Assembly: GCF_003574835.2 (NCBI RefSeq)
Contig: NZ_CP063196.1
Location: forward strand, 434,001-498,000
Source: Thermobifida halotolerans
GTDB taxonomy: Bacteria > Actinomycetota > Actinomycetes > Streptosporangiales > Streptosporangiaceae
Reading direction: 5' to 3'
DNA length: 64,000 bases
Shown here: positions 7,870 to 15,623 of the stretch, piece after piece
Layout of the letters: each line of letters opens with the position of its first letter
Position numbering within the stretch: position 1 is the first letter of the stretch
Notes under the pieces: generated by a model
Told to the model about the DNA's origin: nothing
Databases searched by the model: none
Seen by the model: only the letters and a program-made list of their open reading frames with translations
Translations under genes and position numbers: made by a program

Positions 7870-7888
7870 GCGGTGAGCGTCCGAGCCC

Positions 7889-8677
7889 TCAGGCGTCGCG
7901 GCCGCGCAGTGCCGCGTAGCCGAGGGCCAGGCCCGCCGCCGCCCAGGCGAGCATGGTCAGCGTCGCGACCTCCGGGGTGTGCGGGGTGTCCATACCGGAC
8001 ACCATCGGGCCGCTGAGCGCGCTGGGCGTGTACTCGCCGAGCCGCAGCAGCGTCTCGTTGCCGATGATCTGCGTGATCATGGGCACCCCCACCAGCAGGC
8101 CGATCGCGGCCGTCACCGTTCCGGCGGTGCTGCGCAGCGCCGCGCCCAGGCCCAGGACGAACAGGGTGAGCAGCACCAGGTACAGACCTGCTCCCACCAG
8201 GCCGTACCCCAGGTCGGCGCCGGTCACCTCCAGCACGTCGCCGAAGTAGACCGCCACGACTCCCAGGGAGACCAGCCCGATCAGGACGCCCGCCACGAAC
8301 GACACGGCCGCCCCCACCACGGCCTTGGCGGCCAGCATGGTCCCCCGGCGCGGCACGGCGGTCAGCGTGGTGCGGATCGCTCCGGTGGCGTACTCCCCGG
8401 TGACGATCAGCGACGCCAGCGCCACCACCGCGAACTGCGGCAGTATCAGGGCTATCGGGGTCAGCCCGTTCGCGGTGGCGGTTCCGCTCTCGCCGTTGAC
8501 GTCGATGGAGTAGGCGGCCATCACACAGGTGGCCGCCGCCAGCAGCACCGCCACCGCCAGGCACACCCAGGTCGACCGCAGTCCCCACAGCTTGGTCCAC
8601 TCGGCCGCCAGGGCGCCGCCGAAGCCCCCGCCGCCCCTCACGGTCGTGGTCGATCGTGTCATCGTCGTGCTCGTCAT
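7889..8677 (-). CDS. ABC-2 type transporter permease
   Basis: Membrane half of an export ABC transporter. The product is 262 residues with six predicted membrane segments (first at about 33-55, last at about 240-258). There is a conserved short cytoplasmic start (AAEWTKLWGLRSTW) and GEYATGAIRTTLTAVPRR after segment 2, both typical of the ABC-2 permeases found with DrrA/BcrA-like ATPases. The ATG overlaps the last base of the ATPase stop (TGATG), so the two genes form one operon. Substrate unknown. A sensor kinase and regulator pair lies 2.5 kb to the left. Confidence 0.88.
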   Translation of the reverse strand: MTSTTMTRSTTTVRGGGGFGGALAAEWTKLWGLRSTWVCLAVAVLLAAATCVMAAYSIDVNGESGTATANGLTPIALILPQFAVVALASLIVTGEYATGAIRTTLTAVPRRGTMLAAKAVVGAAVSFVAGVLIGLVSLGVVAVYFGDVLEVTGADLGYGLVGAGLYLVLLTLFVLGLGAALRSTAGTVTAAIGLLVGVPMITQIIGNETLLRLGEYTPSALSGPMVSGMDTPHTPEVATLTMLAWAAAGLALGYAALRGRDA

Positions 8678-9603
8678 CAGATCCGTTCCTTCCGCTCGGC
8701 CGCGACGGCGGCGTACTCGACACTGGAGGCGGTCAGCTCCATGTAGGCCTCCTCCAGGGAGACCGACCGGGGGCTCAGTTCGTGCAGCACCGCCTGCTCA
8801 CGGTGGGCCAGGGCACCGATGTGCTCGATGGTCAGGCCGGTGACGAGCAGTTCGTCGTCGGCGGCCTGCTCGACCCGGGCGCCCTCCGCGGCCAGCCGCC
8901 CGCCCAGCCGGGACGCCTGCGGGCTGCGCACCCGCACCGCGTTGCCCGAACTGCCCGCGATGACCTCCTCGACGGGGGCGTCGGCGATCAGCCGCCCCCG
9001 ACCGAGCACCACCAGTTGGTCGGCGGTCTCCTGCATCTCACTCATCAGGTGGCTGGAGACGAAGACGGTGCGCCCCTCGGCGGCCAGTGAGCGCATCAGC
9101 CGCCGGACCCAGCGCACCCCGTCGGGGTCGAGGCCGTTGACCGGCTCGTCGAACATCAGGACGGCCGGGTCGCCCAGCAGCGCCCCGGCGATGCCCAGGC
9201 GCTGCCCCATACCGAGGGAGAACGAGCCCGTGCGGCGGTGCGCCACCTCGGCCAGGCCCACGGTCTCCAGTACCTCGTCCACCCGGGAGACCGGGATTCC
9301 GTTGCTGCGCGCGACCGCCGTGAGGTGGGTGCGGGCGGTGAGCCGGGGGTGGGCCGCCTTGGCGTCCAGCAGCGCGCCGACCTCGCGCAGCGGGTGCCGC
9401 AGGGTGGTGTAGGGGCGGCCGTTGACGAGCGCGCGGCCGCTGGTGGGACGGTCCAGGCCGAGGATCATCCGCATCGTGGTGCTCTTGCCCGCCCCGTTGG
9501 GGCCGAGGAACCCGGTGACCCTGCCCGGAAGGATGTCCAGGGTCAGGTCGTCCACGGCGGTTTTGGCGCCGTAGCGTTTGGTCAGTCCGCGCAGACCGAT
9601 CAC
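8677..9603 (-). CDS. ABC-2 type transporter ATP-binding protein
   Basis: ATPase half of the exporter, 308 residues. Walker A is GPNGAGKST (about residue 36), the signature SLGMGQRLGIAGALLG, and Walker B AVLMFDEP followed by NGLDP. The D-loop and H-switch (SSHLMSEM) are present. The C-terminal 90 residues form the accessory domain of the DrrA/BcrA/CcmA-like group, ending SLEEAYMELT. I chose the GTG at 9603 because GGAGAG lies just upstream and the ABC fold begins at once (VIGLRGLTKRYG). Extending further left in frame adds only Arg/Pro-rich sequence. Confidence 0.9.
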   Translation of the reverse strand: MIGLRGLTKRYGAKTAVDDLTLDILPGRVTGFLGPNGAGKSTTMRMILGLDRPTSGRALVNGRPYTTLRHPLREVGALLDAKAAHPRLTARTHLTAVARSNGIPVSRVDEVLETVGLAEVAHRRTGSFSLGMGQRLGIAGALLGDPAVLMFDEPVNGLDPDGVRWVRRLMRSLAAEGRTVFVSSHLMSEMQETADQLVVLGRGRLIADAPVEEVIAGSSGNAVRVRSPQASRLGGRLAAEGARVEQAADDELLVTGLTIEHIGALAHREQAVLHELSPRSVSLEEAYMELTASSVEYAAVAAERKERI

Positions 9604-9641
9604 GTGCTCTCCTCCGTCGTCGTCTTCTTCGTGTGGCCACG

Positions 9642-9706
9642 ACGCTACGGAGCGCCCGCCGGGCGCCGCATCCGGCGACCGGCGGGCGGGGGGACTGACT
9701 TTCGGC
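9642..9706 (-). promoter_or_regulatory. Promoter region of the ABC exporter operon with shared box
   Basis: On the minus strand TAGCGT (9647-9642) lies about 38 bases before the GTG. Further upstream, 9695-9706 reads CTGACTTTCGGC on the plus strand. This is identical to the box just upstream of the two-component operon promoter (3921-3932). Common control by the response regulator is inferred. Confidence 0.4.
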
Positions 9707-9854
9707 AGGGATGCGCAGGGGGGCGGGGGCGACTTAGGACAACTCCGGGCGTGTGTCCGCTTCCGGGCTCCGGCCGCCGGATAGATTCGCGTGCGCGGGG
9801 TATCTCCAGTGCGCCGCCGGGGGAGTGGGCAAGCGGCATGGGGAGGAGACACCG

Positions 9855-10514
9855 ATGGCCCGACGGCTGTTCGAGCTGGCGCGGGAGTGGAAGCGGTTGG
9901 CCGGAGAGGGAGGGGAGGCCGCGGCGGTGGGCGCCGAACTGCTCGCCCGGTGGGCCGAGCCGCACCGCCGCTACCACACGCTCGACCACCTGTGGGCGGT
10001 GCTGGCCGCGGTGGACCGGCTCGCCGACACCGCCCACGACATCGTCTCGGTGCGTTACGCGGCCTGGTTCCACGACGCGGTGTACCGGGGGGAGCCCGGC
10101 GCGGACGAGGAGAACAGCGCCCAGCTCGCCGAACTGCTGCTGCCCTCGTGCGGACTGAGCACGGACCGCGTCGCCGAGGTGGCCCGGCTGGTGCGCGTCA
10201 CCGCCGACCACGCGCCCGCCCCCGGAGACGTCGACGCCGAGGTGCTGTGCGACGCCGACCTGGCGATCCTGGCCGCCGACGCGGAGGACTACGCCGCCTA
10301 CGCCCGGGCGGTGCGCCAGGAGTACGCGCACGTGGCCGACGCGGACTTCGCCCGGGGCCGCACCGCGGTGCTGCGGGAGCTGCTGGCCGCGCCCCGCCTG
10401 TACCGGACCCGGGAGGGCCACGAGTGGTGGGAGGAGCGGGCCCGCGCCAACCTGGAGGCCGAGATCGCCCGGCTAGCCGAGGACGCGTCCGGGTTTGCGC
10501 CGTCGCAGTCCTGA
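9855..10514 (+). CDS. HD-superfamily metal-dependent hydrolase (COG4339-like)
   Basis: A 219-residue predicted metal-dependent phosphohydrolase of unknown substrate. Metal-ligand motifs are RRYHTLDHL near residue 40, WFHDAVY (the HD pair near 74) and CDADLAILA near 135. The ending EWWEERARANLE is common in the family. The ATG at 9855 is preceded by GGGGAGGAGAC. The last 42 bases overlap the 3' end of the convergent DUF4031 gene. Confidence 0.85.
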   Translation: MARRLFELAREWKRLAGEGGEAAAVGAELLARWAEPHRRYHTLDHLWAVLAAVDRLADTAHDIVSVRYAAWFHDAVYRGEPGADEENSAQLAELLLPSCGLSTDRVAEVARLVRVTADHAPAPGDVDAEVLCDADLAILAADAEDYAAYARAVRQEYAHVADADFARGRTAVLRELLAAPRLYRTREGHEWWEERARANLEAEIARLAEDASGFAPSQS

Positions 10515-10748
10515 GGCGTGCAGGCGGGCCACGATCGTGCGGCTCGACACGGCCAGCGCGCCCAGCGCCAGCGCCCTGCCGTAGAGGGTCTCGGGCACGT
10601 CGTAGTGGTCCCGGTCGAAGGCGCGCACGGGCAGCCCGAGTTCGCGGGCGAACGCGTGCAGCTCCGCGTAGGAGGAGTCGCTGACCAGGTGGGACCAGAG
10701 CAGGCCGCGCGGTCCCGGCCACGCGGGCGGGTCGATGAGGACGCTCAC
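10473..10748 (-). CDS. DUF4031 protein
   Basis: A 91-residue protein with the DUF4031 pattern: VLIDPPAWPG at the start, LLWSHLVSD, then FDRDHYDVPE. The biochemical role is unknown to me. It overlaps the HD hydrolase tail by 42 bases and starts ten bases beyond the stop of the upstream Lrp gene, so the two may share a transcript. Confidence 0.8.
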   Translation of the reverse strand: MSVLIDPPAWPGPRGLLWSHLVSDSSYAELHAFARELGLPVRAFDRDHYDVPETLYGRALALGALAVSSRTIVARLHASGLRRRKPGRVLG

Positions 10749-10758
10749 CGCACCGAGG

Positions 10759-11208
10759 CTACCGGTCGGTCGGCGGGCGGGTGACCGCGCGCCAGGCGAC
10801 GGGGGAGGACAGCACCATCGTCGAGGAGGGGCGGCCGTGTTCGGAGAGGTCGTCGATGAGCCGTTCGAAGTGCTCCATGGACGGCACGCCGACGAGCAGC
10901 ACGCAGCAGGCGTCGCCGGTCACCCGGTGCAGTTGCAGGATCTCCGGGCGCGCGACGGCCGCCTCGTCGCGCAGCAGGCACAGCGGACCGTAGCAGCCCA
11001 TCTGGACCAGGGCGACCACCGGAAGACCCACGGCGGCGGGGTCGACGTGGGCGTGGTAGCCGGTGATCACCCCGCGCTCCTCCATGCGGCGCACCCGTTC
11101 GGCGACGGCCGGGGGCGACAGCGCCACCCGGCGGGAGAGTTCGTTGTAGGAGAGTCGGCCGTCCTCCTGTAGCTCGGTGAGGATTCGCCAGTCCACCGCA
11201 TCCAGCAT
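10759..11208 (-). CDS. Lrp/AsnC-family regulator, probable kynurenine-pathway regulator
   Basis: A 149-residue transcription factor. The N-terminal winged HTH covers about 1-60 (LDAVDWRILTELQEDGRLS, then VALSPPAVAERVRRMEERG), followed by an RAM ligand-binding domain with VTGDACCVLLVG. It is divergent from tryptophan 2,3-dioxygenase and kynureninase, the arrangement seen for KynR-type Lrp regulators that respond to kynurenine. Regulation of those genes is therefore inferred. The ATG at 11208 lies eight bases from TATGAT on the minus strand, so the message is probably leaderless. Confidence 0.88.
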   Translation of the reverse strand: MLDAVDWRILTELQEDGRLSYNELSRRVALSPPAVAERVRRMEERGVITGYHAHVDPAAVGLPVVALVQMGCYGPLCLLRDEAAVARPEILQLHRVTGDACCVLLVGVPSMEHFERLIDDLSEHGRPSSTMVLSSPVAWRAVTRPPTDR

Positions 11209-11216
11209 GGTTGTCG

Positions 11217-11222
11217 ATCATA
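11217..11222 (-). promoter_or_regulatory. -10 box of the lrp-like gene, leaderless
   Basis: TATGAT on the minus strand, eight bases from the ATG at 11208. The surrounding TTGTCGATCATAA is an imperfect palindrome and could also be an autoregulatory site. Confidence 0.45.
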
Positions 11223-11371
11223 AGGCAGAACGGAAAAACGCCTTCGGTTCCCAAAGGAAACGGCGGCCGGTGGCTTCTGTTGCTTCTTCTCAGCGGGGCG
11301 CCCGCGGCGGCATTCTGGTCCCTGTCCGAATCCGTGCAGGTCACCCCCGATACGAAGCGAGGTGAGCGACT

Positions 11372-12232
11372 GTGTCCCCGTCAGCGGCCCTCTCCCGACG
11401 GGAGCGCGCCGAACACAACGGCGACCGCCCGACCCTGTCCTTCGACGGGGCCACCCCCTACGTCCGCTACGGCGCCATCGACACCCTGCTGTCGTTGCAG
11501 CGGCCCAACACCGACGAGCCCGCCGAGACCTCCTTCATCATCACCACGCAGGTGATGGAACTGCTGTTCACGCTCGTCCGGCACGAGTGGGAGCAGGCCC
11601 GCGACGCCGTGGACGCCGACGACGTGCCCGCCGCGCTGGCCGCGCTGCGCCGCGCCCACGGAGCCCAGGACGTGCTGGTGGAGTCGTGGGACCTGCTCGC
11701 CACGATGACGCCCACCCGGTTCAACCGGTTCCGCGACCAGTTGGGCGAGGCGTCGGGATTCCAGTCCTACACCTACCGCCACCTGGAGTTCCTGCTCGGC
11801 AACAAGTCCGCGGCCATGATCGGCCCGCACCGCGCCGACCCCCGGGCGCGCGCGGAGCTGGAGCGCGCGCTGGCCGAGCCGAGCCTCTATGACGCGGTGC
11901 TGCGGCTGCTGCACCGGCGCGGACTCCCGGTGCCCGCCGAACGGGTCGAGCGCGACTGGACCGAGGCGGTCGAGGCGCACCCGGACGTGGTGCGCGTCTG
12001 GGCGGTGGTCTACGCCGACGACCGGCCCGGAAACGAGCTGCTCGACCTGGCCGAGGCGCTGCTCGACACCGCCGAGCGGGTGACCCGGTGGCGGCACCGC
12101 CACCTGATGGCGGTCAAGCGCGCCATGGGGGCCAAGCCGGGGACCGGGGGATCGGCCGGGCTGCGATGGTTGAGCAGGAACGCCCAGCAGGACGTCTTCC
12201 CCGAACTCTGGCAGTTGCGCACCCAGATCTGA
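11372..12232 (+). CDS. kynA: Tryptophan 2,3-dioxygenase
   Basis: Haem enzyme that opens the indole ring of L-tryptophan to N-formylkynurenine, the first step of the kynurenine pathway. The product is 286 residues, normal for bacterial enzymes. Recognisable parts are the N-terminal LSFDGATPYVRYGAIDTLL, FIITTQVMELLF and the substrate/haem region GFQSYTYRHLEFLLGNK. The GTG at 11372 has GAGGTGA upstream. Kynureninase follows 51 bases later with its own ribosome binding site. No kynurenine formamidase or 3-monooxygenase gene is present nearby. Confidence 0.93.
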   Translation: MSPSAALSRRERAEHNGDRPTLSFDGATPYVRYGAIDTLLSLQRPNTDEPAETSFIITTQVMELLFTLVRHEWEQARDAVDADDVPAALAALRRAHGAQDVLVESWDLLATMTPTRFNRFRDQLGEASGFQSYTYRHLEFLLGNKSAAMIGPHRADPRARAELERALAEPSLYDAVLRLLHRRGLPVPAERVERDWTEAVEAHPDVVRVWAVVYADDRPGNELLDLAEALLDTAERVTRWRHRHLMAVKRAMGAKPGTGGSAGLRWLSRNAQQDVFPELWQLRTQI

Positions 12233-12283
12233 CTCCGTGATCCGGAGCCGACGCACACCGCACCGAGCAAGGAGCCGACGACT

Positions 12284-13522
12284 TTGACCACCCCCATCAC
12301 CCGCGACGACTGCGCCGCGCGGGACGCCGCCGACCCGCTGGCCCCCTTCCGCGACGAGTTCGTCCTGCCCGACGGCATCGTCTACCTCGACGGCAACTCC
12401 CTGGGCGCGCTGCCCCGGGCGACCCCCGCACGGGTCGCCGAGCTGGTCGAGCGCGAGTGGGGCCAACGACTCATCGCCAGTTGGAACGACGCCGGCTGGT
12501 GGGACAAGCCGCGCACCCTCGGCGCGATGCTCGCGCCGCTGGTCGGCGCCGCGGCCGACGAGGTCGTCGTCGGCGACGGCACCTCGGCGAACCTGTTCAA
12601 GACGCTGGTGGCGGCGCTGCGGCTGAACCCCGACCGCCGGGTGGTGGTGGGCGAGGCCGGGAACTTCCCCACCGACCTGTACGTCACCCAGGGGGTCGTG
12701 GAGCTTTTCGACGGGGCGAGCGTCCGACCGGCCGACGTGGACGGCGGCGGACTGGCCGCCGCGCTGGAACCCGGCGACGTCGCCGTGGTGCTGCTCAGCC
12801 ACGTGGACTACCGCACCGGCGCGCTGCGCGACATGGCCGCGGTGACCGAACTCGCGCACGCCCACGGCGCGCTCGTCGTGTGGGATCTGTGCCACAGCGT
12901 GGGGGCGCTGCCCGTCGCGCTGTCACAGGCGGGCGCGGACTTCGCCGTGGGCTGCACCTACAAGTACCTCAACGCCGGTCCCGGCGCGCCCGCCTTCACC
13001 TACGTCGCCCGCCGCCACCACGACCGCGCCCGCCAGCCCCTCAGCGGCTGGCACGGGCACGCCCGGCCGTTCGACTTCGCCGACGACTACGAGCCCGCGC
13101 AGGGGGCGAGCCGGTTCCTCAGCGGATCGCAGCCGCTGGTCGCCGCGGCCGCGCTGGAGGCGAGCCTGGACCTGTGGGCGCGCGTCGACATGGAGCGGGT
13201 GCGCGCCAAGAGCCTGGCGCTGACCGACCTGTTCCTGGAGTTGACCGCTCCGGCCGGGCTGGAGTGCGCCACCCCGCTGGAGCACGCCCGCCGCGGCAGC
13301 CAGGTCTCGCTGCGCCACCCCGACGGCTACCCGATGGTGCAGGCCCTCATCGCCCGCGGAGTCGTCGGGGACTTCCGGGCTCCCGACATCCTGCGGTTCG
13401 GCTTCGCCCCGCTGTACCTGCGTTACGTGGACGTCCACGACGCGGCCACCGCACTGGTCGAGGTCGTGGAGTCGGGGGAGTGGCGCGACCCCCGCCACGC
13501 CCGGCGCGCGCAGGTCACCTGA
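12284..13522 (+). CDS. kynU: Kynureninase
   Basis: PLP-dependent hydrolase giving anthranilate and alanine from kynurenine (or the 3-hydroxy analogues). The product is 412 residues. Family marks are VYLDGNSLGALP near residue 32, SHVDYRTGALRDM, the Asp-containing VVWDLCHSVGA, and Lys227 in CTYKYLNAGPG as the likely PLP lysine. GWHGHARPFDF follows. The TTG start is chosen because AAGGAG lies nine bases before it and the N-terminus matches usual family length. It lies in an operon with the dioxygenase, so tryptophan would go to anthranilate if a formamidase exists elsewhere. Confidence 0.93.
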   Translation: MTTPITRDDCAARDAADPLAPFRDEFVLPDGIVYLDGNSLGALPRATPARVAELVEREWGQRLIASWNDAGWWDKPRTLGAMLAPLVGAAADEVVVGDGTSANLFKTLVAALRLNPDRRVVVGEAGNFPTDLYVTQGVVELFDGASVRPADVDGGGLAAALEPGDVAVVLLSHVDYRTGALRDMAAVTELAHAHGALVVWDLCHSVGALPVALSQAGADFAVGCTYKYLNAGPGAPAFTYVARRHHDRARQPLSGWHGHARPFDFADDYEPAQGASRFLSGSQPLVAAAALEASLDLWARVDMERVRAKSLALTDLFLELTAPAGLECATPLEHARRGSQVSLRHPDGYPMVQALIARGVVGDFRAPDILRFGFAPLYLRYVDVHDAATALVEVVESGEWRDPRHARRAQVT

Positions 13523-13528
13523 GCGGGG

Positions 13529-14053
13529 TCACCGGGCCCGGCTCCGGGCCCGGTGGGCGGCGACGTTGACCCGGTTGGCGCAGGTCACCGAGCAGAACCT
13601 GCGGCGGCCGTTGCGAGAGGTGTCCACGAACACGAGTGCGCATCCCGCGCGTGCGCACCGGCCCAGTCGGTGACCGCCCGCGCCGCACAGGGCGACGGCC
13701 AGCCCGCCCGCGGTGGTGGCCCTGACCCGGTCCACCGTGTCCAGCGTCTGCATGACGTAGTGCAGATGGGCGGGGACGCGGCCGTGGTGCGTGGAGACCT
13801 GCACGCCGTTCGTGGAGTCGGTGAGCAGCGTGTTGACGATCGCGATCTGGCGCTCCGGGTCCTCCTCCCCGAAGACCGGCCGCAGCCGCTCGATCCACGG
13901 GGAGAACCGGGCCGCCTGCTCGTCGTCGATGACCGGGTCGGTGATGCCGTACTCGGTGAGGACCGCGCTCAGGGTCGGGGCGCGGTGGTCCGGCGCGTTG
14001 AGCAGCGCGGCGGCAAGGAGGGCTCCCGTCCCTCCGTAAGTGTTGAACTGCAT
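13529..14053 (-). CDS. CGNR zinc-finger / ABATE-domain regulator
   Basis: A 174-residue putative stress-related transcription regulator. The N-terminal ABATE-like domain (about 1-120) has the usual LLNAPDHR and LRPVFGEE segments. The C-terminal zinc finger has Cys ligands in GRCARAGCALVF and RRRFCSVTCANRVNVAAHR, where CANR replaces the more common CGNR. The start MQFNTYGG is family-like. It is convergent with kynureninase and divergent from the small zinc-ribbon gene at 14079. Confidence 0.8.
   Translation of the reverse strand: MQFNTYGGTGALLAAALLNAPDHRAPTLSAVLTEYGITDPVIDDEQAARFSPWIERLRPVFGEEDPERQIAIVNTLLTDSTNGVQVSTHHGRVPAHLHYVMQTLDTVDRVRATTAGGLAVALCGAGGHRLGRCARAGCALVFVDTSRNGRRRFCSVTCANRVNVAAHRARSRAR
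13530..13555 (+). terminator. Terminator hairpin after kynureninase
   Basis: Perfect 12-base arms CACCGGGCCCGG and CCGGGCCCGGTG around a CT centre. It overlaps the last codons of the convergent CGNR gene. Confidence 0.5.
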
Positions 14054-14078
14054 AGGGCCATTACATCAGGCTGGGGCC

Positions 14079-14264
14079 ATGAACACCGGAGCCTGTGCGG
14101 CCTGCGGCCGCGAAGCAGCCGACGCGGAGGTCGAGTCCTCCCACTACACCTCCGAGGGGATCGTCCGCTACCGCCGCTGCCCGTGCGGGCGCCGCTGGGT
14201 GGACGTGACCCGCTTCGACGCCGTCGTCGGTGTCGGAGGCCGACTCTGGAGCGGGCTCAACTAG
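14079..14264 (+). CDS. Small zinc-ribbon protein
   Basis: A 61-residue protein with two metal knuckles: CAACGRE at residues 6-12 and CPCGRRW near 38-44. Separating HYTSEG and RYRR segments suggest nucleic-acid or protein binding. I do not recognise a named family. The ATG at 14079 has no obvious Shine-Dalgarno sequence, and a leaderless start from the compact divergent region with the CGNR gene is possible. An upstream in-frame start at 14040 would overlap the CGNR coding region. Confidence 0.55.
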   Translation: MNTGACAACGREAADAEVESSHYTSEGIVRYRRCPCGRRWVDVTRFDAVVGVGGRLWSGLN

Positions 14265-14646
14265 GACCCGCCCGGCGGGGCGGCCCGGATCTCCCGGGGG
14301 TGGTCACCCGAACGTCACCCTCGGTGATTTTACCCTTTTTGTTGCCTTTTGGGGTGGTCTGTCGGTTAGAGTCCTCGTGATCGGTTCGTGATGCGAGTCT
14401 GACCCGACCGGGTAAACCGATCACCCCCCTCGCGCGTCTGCGGATGTTCGCGGGGTGGAGTCTGTCACGCGGTGCGGAACGCACCCAGCGTCCCGCTGAC
14501 CCCCCTAGATCCGCTGTCTGTGACGGTGGCCGCGCAGCGTGCGCCCGACCCCTCCGGTCGCGGCGCCTCTTCCGCGCTCCCCGCGAGCGCCGGGGGCACC
14601 AGCCGGAGCCCCCGCCCTTCCCTGCCGCCGACCCCTTACCTCTCTC
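14265..14646 (+). other. Terminator, promoter and long untranslated leader
   Basis: After the zinc-ribbon gene a five-base hairpin, TCACC-CTC-GGTGA (14315-14327), is followed by TTTTACCCTTTTT, which looks like a terminator. A promoter at 14342-14372 follows. From there to the ATG at 14647 there are about 270 transcribed bases with no gene I can support, including stops in all useful frames near 14500. No known riboswitch consensus was recognised. Confidence 0.45.
14342..14372 (+). promoter_or_regulatory. Promoter of the double-psi-barrel protein gene
   Basis: TTGCCT (14342-14347) and TTAGAG (14366-14371) are 18 bases apart, with TAGAGT one base further. The start of transcription would be near 14379. 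Confidence 0.5.
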
Positions 14647-15501
14647 ATGACGCCTTCCACGCCAACCGACGACGTGCTGCTGCACGGCGAGGTCAAAGCC
14701 TCCTACTTCTGGGACGACGGTTCCGGAATCAACGGCGACACCGGAGCGCCCGCCTCCGGCGAACCCATGCAGAAGGGCCTGTTCGCGGCGCCCAGTTGGC
14801 CGCTGGGAACCAAAGGCTACGTGGTCTACGAGGGAAAGACCGCCGAGTTCTTCATCGGCGACCGCGGACCGGGAGACCCCTCGCAGGGCTGCGACGTGAT
14901 GCTCGACATCGACGGCAGGACCTTCGCCGAACTGACCGGGGAGTCCTGGAACGACACCACCTACACGGTCACCGGCGGAGCCGGGCACATCGACGTCGAG
15001 TACTACATCACCGAGTGGGGGGACGGCAACGGGACCCCGGGCACCCCCCACCCCTTCCAGAACCCCTCCGAGCCCTGCGACAGCGCGGTCTCCCCCGTCC
15101 CCGAGCGGGAGGAGGACACCGGATCCGGGGCCGCGGCGGCGGAGGGCGGCGAGGAGCCGCACCAGGAGGAGTCCGCCCCCGAGCAGGAGGACGCGGCCGG
15201 GGACGCCCCCGCCGAGGACGCCGGAGCCGGACAGGAGTCCGCCCCCGAGCAGGAGGACGCGGAGTCCGGCGCGCAGCAGCCCCCCGCCGACGGCGGGGCC
15301 GCCGACACGCCGCAGGACACCGCGGAGCAGACCACCGCGACCACCGCGGCCGACCAGCCCGCCCTCGACCTCGTCTCCAACGAGGTCCCGACACTCTCGG
15401 CCGGTCTCACCCTCGCCGTCGTCGTCGCCGCCGGAGCCGTCGTGGCCAGGCGGGTCGCCCTCCTCGCCCGCCCCACCGGCCGCCACCACCGGACCTCCTA
15501 G
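14647..15501 (+). CDS. Double-psi beta-barrel (RlpA/expansin-like) protein with C-terminal membrane anchor
   Basis: A 284-residue protein. Residues about 12-105 resemble a double-psi barrel: KASYFWDDGSG, then GDTGAP, FFIGDRGPGDPSQGCDVMLD and the typical ending FAELTG. An acidic Glu/Ala/Pro linker (about 150-240) contains ESAPEQEDA twice in near-identical DNA. A membrane segment lies at about 252-272 with an Arg-rich tail. The domain order suggests a surface-anchored wall-active protein, yet no signal peptide can be read upstream in any consistent frame. The ATG at 14647 is provisional, and a GTG at 14539 adds only Pro/Ala/Arg sequence. A frameshift or a non-classical start may hide the true N-terminus. 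Confidence 0.6.
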   Translation: MTPSTPTDDVLLHGEVKASYFWDDGSGINGDTGAPASGEPMQKGLFAAPSWPLGTKGYVVYEGKTAEFFIGDRGPGDPSQGCDVMLDIDGRTFAELTGESWNDTTYTVTGGAGHIDVEYYITEWGDGNGTPGTPHPFQNPSEPCDSAVSPVPEREEDTGSGAAAAEGGEEPHQEESAPEQEDAAGDAPAEDAGAGQESAPEQEDAESGAQQPPADGGAADTPQDTAEQTTATTAADQPALDLVSNEVPTLSAGLTLAVVVAAGAVVARRVALLARPTGRHHRTS

Positions 15502-15558
15502 CCGCGCCCGCAGCGCCGCACCGGGGCGGGGAGACCGCGCCGACGGAGTAAACAATCT

Positions 15559-15600
15559 TTGACATCGGGTCAATGATTTTTTACATTGGTCGTGGGTCAA
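15559..15600 (+). promoter_or_regulatory. Promoter with overlapping palindrome before the membrane protein/Xre operon
   Basis: TTGACA (15559-15564) and TACATT (15582-15587) are 17 bases apart, a near-consensus promoter. TTGAC-ATCGG-GTCAA (15559-15573) is an inverted repeat covering the -35, and GGGTCAA recurs at 15594-15600. Binding by the Xre protein encoded downstream would repress the operon (inference). Confidence 0.65.
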
Positions 15601-15623
15601 CTCCGTCTCACCCGGGAGCGAGC

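Larger units (their letters stand above)
6754..7888. other. Gene-poor decayed region
   Basis: No convincing coding sequence was found on either strand. Positions 6780-7000 are visibly poorer in G+C than the surroundings, which suggests old acquired DNA. The stretch then holds one copy of a dispersed repeat (7029-7223), a short hairpin repeat (7318-7335), a long-armed hairpin (7531-7606) and a perfect palindrome (7836-7869). An open frame after 7336 (starting VTVAFTSFPGVPGS) has no ribosome binding site and turns into low-complexity Gly/Pro/Arg sequence, so it is not called. Confidence 0.6.

Noticed and set aside
7312-8016. 234-codon plus-strand frame starting near 7312
   Set aside because: The first 35 residues look protein-like, but there is no ribosome binding site. 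The rest is low-complexity and it runs into the ABC permease gene on the opposite strand.
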